Below, one piece after another: positions 42,544 through 50,704 of a stretch of DNA of 64,000 bases. The position numbers were made by a program, and so were the translations under genes. Each line of letters starts with the position of its first letter. Within the stretch, counting starts at the first letter, position 1. The stretch comes from Bacillota bacterium. Its GTDB lineage: Bacteria > Bacillota > Clostridia > Acetivibrionales > DTU013. The DNA lies in assembly GCA_023439545.1 (NCBI GenBank), contig JAEXNT010000015.1:10002-74001 (forward strand), read 5' to 3'. Under the pieces are notes generated by a model that was not told the DNA's origin, did not search any database, and saw only the letters and a program-made list of their open reading frames with translations.

Positions 42544-43182
42544 TTACTTGCCGGATTTTACAGTTTCCCTGACAACTACCAGACCGCCTTTGGGTCCCGG
42601 GACCGCACCTTTGATAAGGAGCAGGTTCCTTTCGCTGTCGACCCTGACTACGTCAAGGTTCTGAACTGTAATTTTATCGACTCCCATATGACCAGGCAGC
42701 CTTTTGCCCTTGAAAACCCTTGCAGGGCTCGTATTGGCGCTCATGGAACCGACCCTTCTGTGGTACATGGAACCGTGAGTTTCTTTACCGCCTTTTTGTC
42801 CATATCTCTTAATGGTACCCTGGAAGCCTTTACCTTTGGATATGCCGCTTACGTCGATCCTGTCGCCGGCATTGAACATGTCGGCTGCCTTTATTTCCTG
42901 TCCGACTTCGTACTTGTTGATGTCGTCGGTACGGAATTCCCTGAGATATCTTTTCGAAGCAACCTTTATTTTTGCAAACAGACCTTTTTCAGGCTTGCTG
43001 AGCTTCTTCTCCGGAATATCCTCAAACCCGAGTTTCAATGCCGTATAACCGTCGTTTTCAATTGTTTTCTTCTGAACGACTGCGCACGGGCCGGCCTGTA
43101 TAACCGTTACCGGTATTGAAAGACCTTCGTCAGTAAATACTTGTGTCATTCCAATTTTCTTGCCAAGGATAAATTTGTTCAT
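42544..43182 (-). CDS. rplC: 50S ribosomal protein L3
   Basis: 212 residues: LGKKIGMTQVFTDEGLSIPV and GTIKRYGQKGGKETHGSMYH. L3 helps to shape the peptidyl transferase centre. A 184-nt spacer separates it from rpsJ. Confidence 0.98.
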   Translation of the reverse strand: MNKFILGKKIGMTQVFTDEGLSIPVTVIQAGPCAVVQKKTIENDGYTALKLGFEDIPEKKLSKPEKGLFAKIKVASKRYLREFRTDDINKYEVGQEIKAADMFNAGDRIDVSGISKGKGFQGTIKRYGQKGGKETHGSMYHRRVGSMSANTSPARVFKGKRLPGHMGVDKITVQNLDVVRVDSERNLLLIKGAVPGPKGGLVVVRETVKSGK

Positions 43183-43366
43183 TTACTTACCTCCTAAATA
43201 TCATTGGTTCACAATGAAGAGCAATTGATGTAATAAATTGCCGGTCTTGCGAACATGATCACTCAATTATCGTTTACCCGAACCAGTGGAGCTGATTGCC
43301 GGTAAACTGTCACAGAAATCAACTGCCGGAGGCTGTAACCGATACTATCGGCCGACAGCGGACCGA

Positions 43367-43678
43367 TCAAAGCTTGATCTCTATATCGACTCCAGCCGGT
43401 AAATCGAGCCTCATCAGCGCATCAACCGTCTTGGGTGTCGGCATCAGTATGTCTATCAGTCTCTTGTGGGTTCTCATTTCAAACTGTTCACGCGAGTCCT
43501 TGTATTTGTGGGGAGCTCTTAGGATCGTTACTATTTCCTTCTGCGTCGGAAGCGGAACGGGTCCTGATACCTGTGCGCCGGTTCTCTTAGCAGTGTCCAC
43601 GATCTTTTCCGCCGACTGGTCAAGTATCTGATGATCGAACGCTTTCAGCCTGATTCTGATTTTTTGGTTGTTTGCCAT
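43367..43678 (-). CDS. rpsJ: 30S ribosomal protein S10
   Basis: 103 residues: RIRLKAFDHQILDQSAEKIV and REQFEMRTHKRLIDI. First gene of the S10 operon, with an attenuator-like leader and promoter upstream. S10 (NusE) also takes part in antitermination. Confidence 0.98.
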   Translation of the reverse strand: MANNQKIRIRLKAFDHQILDQSAEKIVDTAKRTGAQVSGPVPLPTQKEIVTILRAPHKYKDSREQFEMRTHKRLIDILMPTPKTVDALMRLDLPAGVDIEIKL

Positions 43679-43796
43679 ACAATAACCTCCTTATTAATGT
43701 TGGGAGATACGCAGCATTCCTTATCTCCTTTGACTGTTACGTACAACAAGCATTTTTTCTGTACACTATGCCGGGTGTTTCCTGTTTCGATATTTT

Positions 43797-43841
43797 AAAA
43801 CCCAGGCTGCTTACATAGCCTTTCGGCTAGTAAAACCTGGG
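43797..43841 (-). terminator. Attenuator-like hairpin in the rpsJ leader
   Basis: On the minus strand CCCAGG (43836-43841) pairs with CCTGGG (43801-43806), with an inner AGCC-GAAA-GGCT stem and the run TTTT at 43797-43800. It lies about 120 nt upstream of rpsJ and downstream of the promoter, so it could attenuate the S10 operon. A second hairpin, GGAGATA/TATCTCC, lies between it and rpsJ. Confidence 0.55.
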
Positions 43842-43995
43842 CTGTACTTTACAAACAGACACACTTTCTGTGCTCTCGCAAAATGTACAGTGACTTGTCG
43901 CCCGGTTTCATGAATCGGACATTCTCCATGGGAGTTCCCTATTTCAAAGAATAGCAATCTTCCATTTCATCGTATGTCATGTCACAGCAAGAAAT

Positions 43996-44024
43996 ATTCT
44001 ACTATATTGTGTCCAACATTGCAA
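43996..44024 (-). promoter_or_regulatory. Sigma-A promoter of the S10 operon
   Basis: Minus strand TTGCAA (44019-44024) and TAGAAT (43996-44001) with a 17-nt spacer, giving a leader of about 310 nt before rpsJ. Confidence 0.65.
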
Positions 44025-44229
44025 GAGGTTTCTTGATTTTATTTTGGTTCTGTTGCTGCCTGATTAACGTCGGTTAAGGACACTATTTTATGGGAAAAAT
44101 ATTTTTACATTTTTTAAGTACTTTTGTTTATATTTTCGTATCTATAAGCAAAAGAAGATTTTAAATGACGATCCGCCCATGAAAGAAAGGAAAATGTATA
44201 ATGTGAAATTCATTATACAAGGAGAAATA

Positions 44230-45579
44230 ATGAAAATATTACTGATAGCCCCCATGAAAGATCCAAGTGTAAAGACCCGGTATATAATCAGATTTCCGAT
44301 GGTATCGCTGCAGTACATAGCCGCATTGACTCCGGAGAAGTACGATATCAGGATACTTGAGGAAGAGGTCGAGGAGCTCGATTATAATATACAATGCGAT
44401 CTGGTCGGCATCACCTGTATGACTGCAACTGCAAACAGAGCCTATACGATATCGGAGGAATTCCGGAAAAGGGGAAAGAAGGTCGTCATCGGCGGGATAC
44501 ATCCCACGGTGCTTCCGGAAGAAGCCAAGGAGCACTGTGACGCAGTGATGATAGGAGAAGCGGAGCCGGTTTGGGCAAAAATGCTCAAGGATGCGGAAGA
44601 AGACAAGCTTCAGCCCTTCTATAACGGGGGAACCGCGGCGAATCTGGACGAATACCCGCTGCCCAGACGGGATCTGATCAAACACAGGTCGGTGATGGGT
44701 ATCGAACCTGTCGTCACCTCGAGAGGCTGCCCTTATTCCTGCGAATTCTGCAGTGTGTGGAAATTTTTCGGCAGAAGGATAAGGCATGTTGCGATTGACC
44801 GTGTAATACAGGATATAACGGCCTCTGGAAGCAAGCGTTTCATGTTCATGGACGACAATATCGTCGGCAACCCTTCATATGCAACAGAGCTGTTCGAAGC
44901 GCTGAGTGAGCTCAAAATCATCTGGGTCGGCCAGGCATCGATTTCGTTCGCCAGGGATGAAAAGCTTATGAAGCTGGCATATAAAAGCGGGTGCAGGGGA
45001 TTGTTCTTCGGAATGGAAACCGTATCGGAACAGAAGCTTAAACGCATGAGCAAAAGCATGAAGACCCTTGAGAACACCTATGAAGCGATCAAAAAAATAA
45101 TGAATCAGGGCATCTATTTCCACTCATCCTTCGTATTCGGCTTTGATGACGACGATGAATCGGTTTTCGACGAAACGCTGCAATTCCTGGACAAAACGAA
45201 AATACCGTCCGCAACCTTCAATATACTGACCCCTTATCCCGGGACCGATATTTACAACGAATTTAAAAGGCAGGGGCGCCTGATTACCGAAAACTGGGAC
45301 TACTACGATCACTGCACCGTCACGTACCTTCCGAAAAACATGACCATAGACAGGCTTTACGAAGGCTATCAGTACACGAAAAAGAATTATTACAGCACGG
45401 CAGGCATACTTGGCAGATTCCCCGCAAATTACAGGAATCCGCTCATTTTCCTGCTGGCCAATGCCGGCCTTAAATCAAGTATAGGCGATGAGAATAAAGT
45501 AATTTCAAAGTCGATAGATAAGCTTCATAGCATCATTGAAGACAACTACAGGCGAAATATCGTGAATTTCAATACCTGA
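44230..45579 (+). CDS. Radical SAM protein with B12-binding-like domain
   Basis: 449-residue protein. The start at 44230 has AAGGAG 6 nt upstream; an ATG 17 codons earlier lacks a site. Residues 1-130 resemble a cobalamin-binding Rossmann domain (VGITCMTATANRAY, VVIGGIHPTVLPEEA), though no DxHxxG is seen. The radical SAM motif CPYSCEFC supplies the 4Fe-4S cysteines, followed by MFMDDNIVGN and FGMETVSEQKLKRM. It belongs to the broad B12-dependent radical SAM group; the substrate is unknown. Isolated plus-strand gene next to the S10 operon. Confidence 0.85.
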   Translation: MKILLIAPMKDPSVKTRYIIRFPMVSLQYIAALTPEKYDIRILEEEVEELDYNIQCDLVGITCMTATANRAYTISEEFRKRGKKVVIGGIHPTVLPEEAKEHCDAVMIGEAEPVWAKMLKDAEEDKLQPFYNGGTAANLDEYPLPRRDLIKHRSVMGIEPVVTSRGCPYSCEFCSVWKFFGRRIRHVAIDRVIQDITASGSKRFMFMDDNIVGNPSYATELFEALSELKIIWVGQASISFARDEKLMKLAYKSGCRGLFFGMETVSEQKLKRMSKSMKTLENTYEAIKKIMNQGIYFHSSFVFGFDDDDESVFDETLQFLDKTKIPSATFNILTPYPGTDIYNEFKRQGRLITENWDYYDHCTVTYLPKNMTIDRLYEGYQYTKKNYYSTAGILGRFPANYRNPLIFLLANAGLKSSIGDENKVISKSIDKLHSIIEDNYRRNIVNFNT

Positions 45580-45634
45580 CCGGCAAGGATTGCGCATATG
45601 ACACGTTTGTGCCGTACGCATGTCTCACGCACGC

Positions 45635-45668
45635 ACAAAGCCCTGCACCATAAGCTGCGGGGCTTTGT
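45635..45668. terminator. Bidirectional terminator-like hairpin
   Basis: ACAAAGCCCTGCA pairs with TGCGGGGCTTTGT around CCATAAGC-like loop sequence. It lies between the convergent ends of the radical SAM gene and the 45700-46053 gene. Confidence 0.6.
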
Positions 45669-45699
45669 AATACCCAGGAGCAGGTATGATATATGAGGT

Positions 45700-46053
45700 T
45701 TATTCTCTGACGCGGTTCCTGGTTTTGTAATCTTCCTCGCCATTGAATACGAAACCGCTTCCAGTACTATTACCCGCGCTATAGCCCATGTTATTGCCCG
45801 CGCTTGTCCCCATGCTGCTTCCGGAATTATTGGAGGCAGAGTCCTTATTATTTGCCTGATCCTGACGCATCAGCCTTTCCAGTTCCAGTTCGTTCCTGGA
45901 TCTTACCTCTTCGGCCCTGACCATTGCATCGGCCCTAATCTGTTCGGCCTTCAGCTTGTATCTCGATATCGATTCGGTAAGTATCTTGGTTACCGTAATT
46001 ATCAAACCTACTGCAATTGCGAACAGGGGTATCAGGTTTCCATCGATATGCAT
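45700..46053 (-). CDS. Small membrane-anchored protein with Ser/Gly/Asn tail
   Basis: 117-residue protein of unknown function. It has a single N-terminal transmembrane segment (about 8-25), a charged helical region likely to form a coiled coil (about 30-68, RADAMVRAEEVRSRNELELE), and a low-complexity Ser/Gly/Asn tail with repeats of the type SAGN. GAGGTGG lies before the ATG. Lies upstream of nothing obvious; nudC ends 85 nt away on the same strand. Confidence 0.7.
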   Translation of the reverse strand: MHIDGNLIPLFAIAVGLIITVTKILTESISRYKLKAEQIRADAMVRAEEVRSRNELELERLMRQDQANNKDSASNNSGSSMGTSAGNNMGYSAGNSTGSGFVFNGEEDYKTRNRVRE

Positions 46054-46137
46054 AATTCCACCTCAAAACAATTTATGCTTTATTATAACATCTGCACGTT
46101 TAAATTGTCAGTATTTGATAAGAACCCGTCTGAAATA

Positions 46138-46989
46138 TTACTGGCGGCTTTGCTTGTTTGAAACCTTGTCCAGCCAGTTGTCTATGAGCTTTCTGGCGAC
46201 ACTTGCCTTGAGAGGCAGGCCCGGCAGGCTGTCGGCCGTATACCAACCCGCGTCCGTTATCTCGTCATCGTCTATCCGTATCTCACCGCTTTCGTACTCT
46301 GCCGTAAAGGCCACCATCAGCGAATCAGGGTAGGGCCACGGCTGGCTGCAGAAATACCTGATGTTTTTTACCTTTATCCCGACCTCTTCGCCTATCTCCC
46401 GCTCCACACATTCCTCGAGCGTCTCTCCCGCTTCCACAAAGCCCGCGATCACACTGTACATGCTTTTGGCAAAGCGCGCGGAATGCGCGAGCAGTATCTC
46501 GTCCCCCCTGGTGATGGCAATGATAACAGCCGGCGAGATCCTTGGATATATGATGTTTCCGCATTTATCACATTTAAAAGCCACCTCGTCCCCGGATAAT
46601 GACAGTTCACTTCCGCAAACGCCGCAAAAGCGGTTCTTTTTCCCCCAGCTGAGCAGGTGAAAGGCTCGGTTGGCCAACCAGTACCAATCGTCCTCGATCG
46701 ATCCGAAAAGCATTCTGAGTTCAGTCCGGACAAAACCAGACAGGGCTGGGACATTCCCGTCCGGCTTTTCGCAAAGCTCGGCACAATAGCTTTCCTTTCC
46801 GTCGACAAGCCCGAGATAGAGGATATCCGACAACTGCGGGCGGATCTCCTCTATATCCTCTATATAAGGTATTCTGCTCCTGTTATTGATACTGTCTGTA
46901 TTTACAAGCAATCTGCTCTTTTCGAAAATAAACCAGTAAGCCGGACCTATACTGCCGGTTTGTGTTTTGACACCTGTTTTATAGACCAT
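46138..46989 (-). CDS. nudC: NAD(+) diphosphatase / RNA decapping hydrolase NudC
   Basis: 283-residue Nudix enzyme that cleaves NADH/NAD and NAD-capped RNA. A zinc ribbon is formed by CGVCGSEL and CDKCGNIIYP (about 122-146), followed by the Nudix box GFVEAGETLEECVEREIGEE and the NudC-specific SQPWPYPDSLM. A long N-terminal domain is present as usual. Confidence 0.95.
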   Translation of the reverse strand: MVYKTGVKTQTGSIGPAYWFIFEKSRLLVNTDSINNRSRIPYIEDIEEIRPQLSDILYLGLVDGKESYCAELCEKPDGNVPALSGFVRTELRMLFGSIEDDWYWLANRAFHLLSWGKKNRFCGVCGSELSLSGDEVAFKCDKCGNIIYPRISPAVIIAITRGDEILLAHSARFAKSMYSVIAGFVEAGETLEECVEREIGEEVGIKVKNIRYFCSQPWPYPDSLMVAFTAEYESGEIRIDDDEITDAGWYTADSLPGLPLKASVARKLIDNWLDKVSNKQSRQ

Positions 46990-47094
46990 CCGATACGCTT
47001 CCTTTTGTAATTGTCTTCAATCGTTTTTATAAATTATAGTCTTATTTTATACCCCGTATCAAGTGGTTTCCTTTTCAGGCGGAGCATCCTCAGT

Positions 47095-47559
47095 TCAAAT
47101 TTTTGCAAATCTCCCGGCTATGTCGTCGATCTGGTCTTCTCTGATCTTTGCCGACCAGTTGACGATACCGGTCTGCTTTATAGCTGCCCCTTTCTTCACA
47201 AGCAAGGCCTTCATCTGTTTTATCGAATTATTCCCGCCCATCCAGGGCTTGGGAAATTGCTCCGTTACGAAACAGGCGGTCTGTTTGCCCTGCAGGTGGG
47301 GCAGCTGTTCGAGGTAGGCTTTCATCGCGAGCGAAAGTGAAAAGCCGTTTACAGGCGCGCCAAAGATGAGTGCATCATACGGGCTCGTATCCGGTATGTT
47401 TATGAGATTGAACTTTACGCCTTTCCCGGGGTCCTCGCCTTCAGCAGTCACCCTTTCTATTACTGCCGTATGCCCTCCGGCCTCAAGAGATTTTTTTATC
47501 CTTTCCGCCGCGGATAAAGTGTTGCCGGTACGCGAATGCACGAATATCCCTGCCTTCAT
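47095..47559 (-). CDS. Flavodoxin family protein
   Basis: 154-residue FMN protein. The phosphate loop reads VHSRTGNTLSAAERI (residues 7-21), then DALIFGAPVNGFSLS and CFVTEQFPKPWMGG. The last part resembles flavodoxin-like oxidoreductases of clostridia. GGAGGAG precedes the ATG. The redox partner is unknown; divergent from cysK. Confidence 0.85.
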   Translation of the reverse strand: MKAGIFVHSRTGNTLSAAERIKKSLEAGGHTAVIERVTAEGEDPGKGVKFNLINIPDTSPYDALIFGAPVNGFSLSLAMKAYLEQLPHLQGKQTACFVTEQFPKPWMGGNNSIKQMKALLVKKGAAIKQTGIVNWSAKIREDQIDDIAGRFAKI

Positions 47560-47712
47560 GACCGATTCTCCTCCTCATTTTTTAGTTTCAGCCCTGATGT
47601 CGCATAAATGGATATTTGTTTTATGACACTGCAATTGGAATTTATTATAATATACGTTAAAATAAAGGCAATAGTTTGATGACTTATGATTGACTTATGA
47701 AAGGATTTGAAA

Positions 47713-48615
47713 ATGATAACCGAAAGCGTACTCGATATCGTCGGCAATACGCCCATGCTCAGTCTGAAGAAGCTGACCGGTCTCGACATTTTTGCCAAGG
47801 CTGAATTCCTTAATCCCGGCGGAAGCATCAAGGACAGGGTAGCCAAATACATGATTGAACAGGCTGAGGCCAGCGGGGCATTAAAGCGCGGAATGACGAT
47901 CATGGAACCCACGTCCGGCAATACCGGCATCGGAATAGCATTGGTAGGTGTTCAAAAAGGTTATAGGGTAATAATTGTGATGCCGGAAAACATGAGCGAG
48001 GAAAGAAAAAAGATTATCAGGGCACTTGGCGCCGAACTCGTGCTAACCAAGGCGAAAGACAGCATCGGAGGGTCCGTAGCTGAGGTGCAAAGAAGGAAGT
48101 CGGCCGATCCGTCGATCTTCATACCCCAGCAGTTCGAAAACCCGGATAACCCTAAGATCCATTACCTTACCACAGCCCATGAGATATGGGAACAGTCGGC
48201 CGGCAAGGTGGATATATTCGTTTCAGGGCTTGGCAGCGGAGGAACCCTGGGAGGCGTGGGCAGATTTATAAAGGAAAATAATCCGCTGGCCAGGATTGTC
48301 GCGGTCGAACCCAGGAACGTGTCGGCGCTGCTTGGCCATGAGCCGGGACTGCATAAGATACAGGGAATCGGCGACGGCTTTATACCCCCGGTGCTCGACG
48401 TAAGCCTTATTGATGAAGTCATCGAGGTCACGGATGACGATGCGATACGAACCGCAAGAGACCTTGCCAAGATTCAGGGCGTACTCGTCGGAACGTCCTC
48501 AGGCGCGAATGTTTGGGCGTCAGTGGAAGCCGCAGGGAAATACGGATCCGATAAGCATATTGTAACAATCCTGCCGGACAGGGTGGAAAGGTATTTCAGC
48601 ACTTCGCTCATTTGA
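47713..48615 (+). CDS. cysK: Cysteine synthase A (O-acetylserine sulfhydrylase)
   Basis: 300-residue PLP enzyme that makes cysteine from O-acetylserine and sulfide. The PLP lysine is in NPGGSIKDR, the asparagine loop in EPTSGNTGIG, and the phosphate-binding Gly-rich loop in SGLGSGGTLGG. C-terminal GTSSGANVWA fits. The ATG at 47713 has AAGG 8 nt upstream. Cystathionine beta-synthase-like homologues share this fold, but the length and motifs favour CysK. Confidence 0.94.
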   Translation: MITESVLDIVGNTPMLSLKKLTGLDIFAKAEFLNPGGSIKDRVAKYMIEQAEASGALKRGMTIMEPTSGNTGIGIALVGVQKGYRVIIVMPENMSEERKKIIRALGAELVLTKAKDSIGGSVAEVQRRKSADPSIFIPQQFENPDNPKIHYLTTAHEIWEQSAGKVDIFVSGLGSGGTLGGVGRFIKENNPLARIVAVEPRNVSALLGHEPGLHKIQGIGDGFIPPVLDVSLIDEVIEVTDDDAIRTARDLAKIQGVLVGTSSGANVWASVEAAGKYGSDKHIVTILPDRVERYFSTSLI

Positions 48616-48630
48616 AGGTCAACGATAATA

Positions 48631-48701
48631 ACAAAGCCCTGTAACTCGTGAACCGCCCCCGTCAATTAGACAGGATCGGTTCGCGAGCGCAGGGCTTCGT
48701 T
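48631..48701. terminator. Long bidirectional terminator hairpin between cysK and hflX
   Basis: ACAAAGCCCTG...CTCGTGAACCG pairs with CGGTTCGCGAG...CAGGGCTTCGT, a stem of about 24 bp with a loop of about 20 nt. Located between convergent gene ends, so it can serve both strands. Confidence 0.75.
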
Positions 48702-48727
48702 TCGCTTATCCGGTGAAGTTCGGTTAT

Positions 48728-49996
48728 TCATTCCGGGTACAGGAACTGCTCATACCTTTTAAAATCGCTTTCCCTGCACTCCATGTCCAGCAATACGCCT
48801 TTGCTTCTATAATCCAGGGACCTGACCCTGGCATTTTCATTGAAGTACGAGACTATTCTGCCCTGCCCGTACGGTATCAGCATCCTGCAGTCGACATACT
48901 GCCTGAATATTTTGTTGCTTATCAGCCGTATCAAGTCTTCGAGGCCGTCTTTCCCGCGCGCCGAGATATAAATGCTGCCGTCTCTTGCCAAAGGCTCCTT
49001 TGACCCGGTAAGGTCGATCTTGTTATATACATGCAGGACCGGTATGTTTCCCGCTCCGATCTGTTTCAGCGTTTCATCGGCAACCTCCCTCTGCCGTTCA
49101 CAGTCCGGATTCGACGCATCAACCACATGCAGCAGCAGATCGGCTTCCCTCACTTCCTCGAGAGTAGAGCGGAAGGCCTTGATGAGGTCATGGGGCAATT
49201 TGCTGACAAACCCGACGGTATCCGACAGAAGGAATACTTTATTATCCGGCAGTGCAATACTCCTCACCGAGGTCTCGAGCGTGGCGAACAGCATATCCTT
49301 CTCGAATACCTTTTTGCTGTCGGGCTTCTGTGAAAGCTCGACCATGGCGTTCATCAGGGTCGACTTGCCTGCGTTCGTATAACCTACAAGAGCGACTGTC
49401 GGCAGCCCGGATCTGTTTCTTTGCTTGCGCTGCGTCCGCCGTTCGTTCGCAATAACCTCGAGCTCCCTTTCCAATTCGGTTATATTGGCTTCTATCCTCC
49501 TGCGGTCCAGCACGAGCTTCTTCTCCCCGGCTCCCCTGTTCATGGTGCCGACTCCGCCGTATTGCCGGTCGAGCGCTTCGTGTGCACCGATAAGCCGAGG
49601 GAGCATGTACTTAAGCCGCGCGACCTCCACCTGGAGTCTGGCCTCACGAGTCCTCGCGCGCCTTGCGAATATTTCGAGGATGAGGGAGGTTCTGTCCATA
49701 ATGGTGCAATCAAGGGCTTTCTCCAGATTACGAAGCTGCGACGGCGATAATTCATTGTCGAATATCAAAACCCCGGCGCCTGTTTCTTCTGCCAGCGCTT
49801 TGACCTCTTCCGCCTTCCCCGGACCAATGTAATAAGCTTTATCGACAGCCTTCAGATTTTGCTCGATATTACCGGCAACTTCGAACTCGCATGCGGCTGC
49901 GAGCTCCGCCAATTCCGCCATTGATTCCCTGAAATACAACTGACGGTTAATATTTACACCGACCAACAGCGCTTTTTGTTTATTTTCCTGTTCCAT
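48728..49996 (-). CDS. hflX: GTPase HflX, ribosome-associated
   Basis: 422-residue GTPase that rescues stalled ribosomes and splits 70S in stress. N-terminal HflX domain (YIGPGKAEEVKALAEETG), a coiled-coil helix (about 155-190), then G1 GYTNAGKSTLMNA, G3 DTVGFVSKLPHDLI, and NKID for guanine specificity. C-terminal domain as in the family. Confidence 0.95.
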   Translation of the reverse strand: MEQENKQKALLVGVNINRQLYFRESMAELAELAAACEFEVAGNIEQNLKAVDKAYYIGPGKAEEVKALAEETGAGVLIFDNELSPSQLRNLEKALDCTIMDRTSLILEIFARRARTREARLQVEVARLKYMLPRLIGAHEALDRQYGGVGTMNRGAGEKKLVLDRRRIEANITELERELEVIANERRTQRKQRNRSGLPTVALVGYTNAGKSTLMNAMVELSQKPDSKKVFEKDMLFATLETSVRSIALPDNKVFLLSDTVGFVSKLPHDLIKAFRSTLEEVREADLLLHVVDASNPDCERQREVADETLKQIGAGNIPVLHVYNKIDLTGSKEPLARDGSIYISARGKDGLEDLIRLISNKIFRQYVDCRMLIPYGQGRIVSYFNENARVRSLDYRSKGVLLDMECRESDFKRYEQFLYPE

Positions 49997-50070
49997 TAGC
50001 AGCGGCTCGCTTTCTTCATTATGCCTCCATTATACAGTCCAAACCGGAAGCATACAATTATACAAATCAG

Positions 50071-50250
50071 TTATAAAGTATCTTTACCGATGCCTTTTCC
50101 GAGTAGCCCAGTCTGTACTCCTTTGTGCATTTCATTATATACTGCCTCCCTTATTCCTTCCGCTGTCGCCGGCAAATCCCCGTTGCCGCCTTTCGAACCC
50201 ATTTCATTTATTTTACGCTCTTCTGATTGTAAAATAATACCTCGTTAAAT
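50071..50250 (-). pseudogene. Small unrecognised open frame, probable remnant
   Basis: About 55 codons stay open between the stops at 50247 and 50071 on the minus strand. Conceptual residues include GGNGDLPATAEGIREAVY and HKGVQTGLLGKGIGKDT, which look protein-like, but no start codon with a ribosome site exists and no family was recognised. Upstream is the copied segment 50248-50279. Confidence 0.3.
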
Positions 50251-50279
50251 ATCTGCGGGCTTTTCATCAATTTCACCGG
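50248..50279. repeat. 32-bp segment duplicated at 53204-53235
   Basis: AATATCTGCGGGC...TTTCACCGG here and at 53204-53235 match at 31 of 32 positions. In the copy at 53204 the segment forms part of the terminator after the GH43 gene; here it follows the pseudogene at 50311-50690. Confidence 0.8.
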
Positions 50280-50310
50280 CATCATCAGCAGCATCTTATT
50301 TTCAGGGCGG

Positions 50311-50690
50311 TTATTTCGCAGCTATATGGCAGACGACAAGCTTGATATACTGTCCGTCAGCAACAGTAACATATTTTTAGTTTTTGAAATTGTCGTTTGA
50401 CACAATGCTATCCGTTGTACCTTTGGAATTCTTGCTCACTTCAACATAACTATTTATGGCTCCGGTGTCCGGAGTCAGCTTGTATTCACCCGGATTTATA
50501 TCTTTACTGACTTTGTACATTCCTTCTTTATATGTTCTATCCGTCGGTTTTAGGCTAGGCGCATTATCCTGAGAATAGCCCTTTGCCCCTCTGAATTCCA
50601 TATATTGCCCATCCGACACGGTGATATATCGGTTTCCGTTGAAATTATCATTGGAAATAATGCTTTCAATGCTGCCTTTTTCTTATTTTT
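50311..50690 (-). pseudogene. Decayed gene for a secreted repeat protein
   Basis: The minus strand encodes a repeated module: SIISNDNFNGNRYITVSDGQ, then EYKLTPDTGAINSYVEVS, then DSIVSNDNFKN, a stop codon at 50377-50379, and in the same frame KYVTVADGQYIKL. The 5' end is missing: the frame is closed by a stop just before the MFS gene. The module resembles repeat units of clostridial secreted or lipoproteins. Truncation at the front plus an internal stop make it non-functional. Confidence 0.7.
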
Positions 50691-50704
50691 TATAATTGCA
50701 GGAA

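Noticed and set aside
26775..43678. Many antisense open frames of 60-235 codons across the ribosomal cluster
   Set aside because: All overlap highly conserved ribosomal genes on the other strand and lack ribosome sites and recognisable motifs.
44100..44229. Longer start for the radical SAM protein at 44179
   Set aside because: The added 17 residues lack a ribosome site, whereas the ATG at 44230 has AAGGAG at the right distance and matches the family N-terminus.
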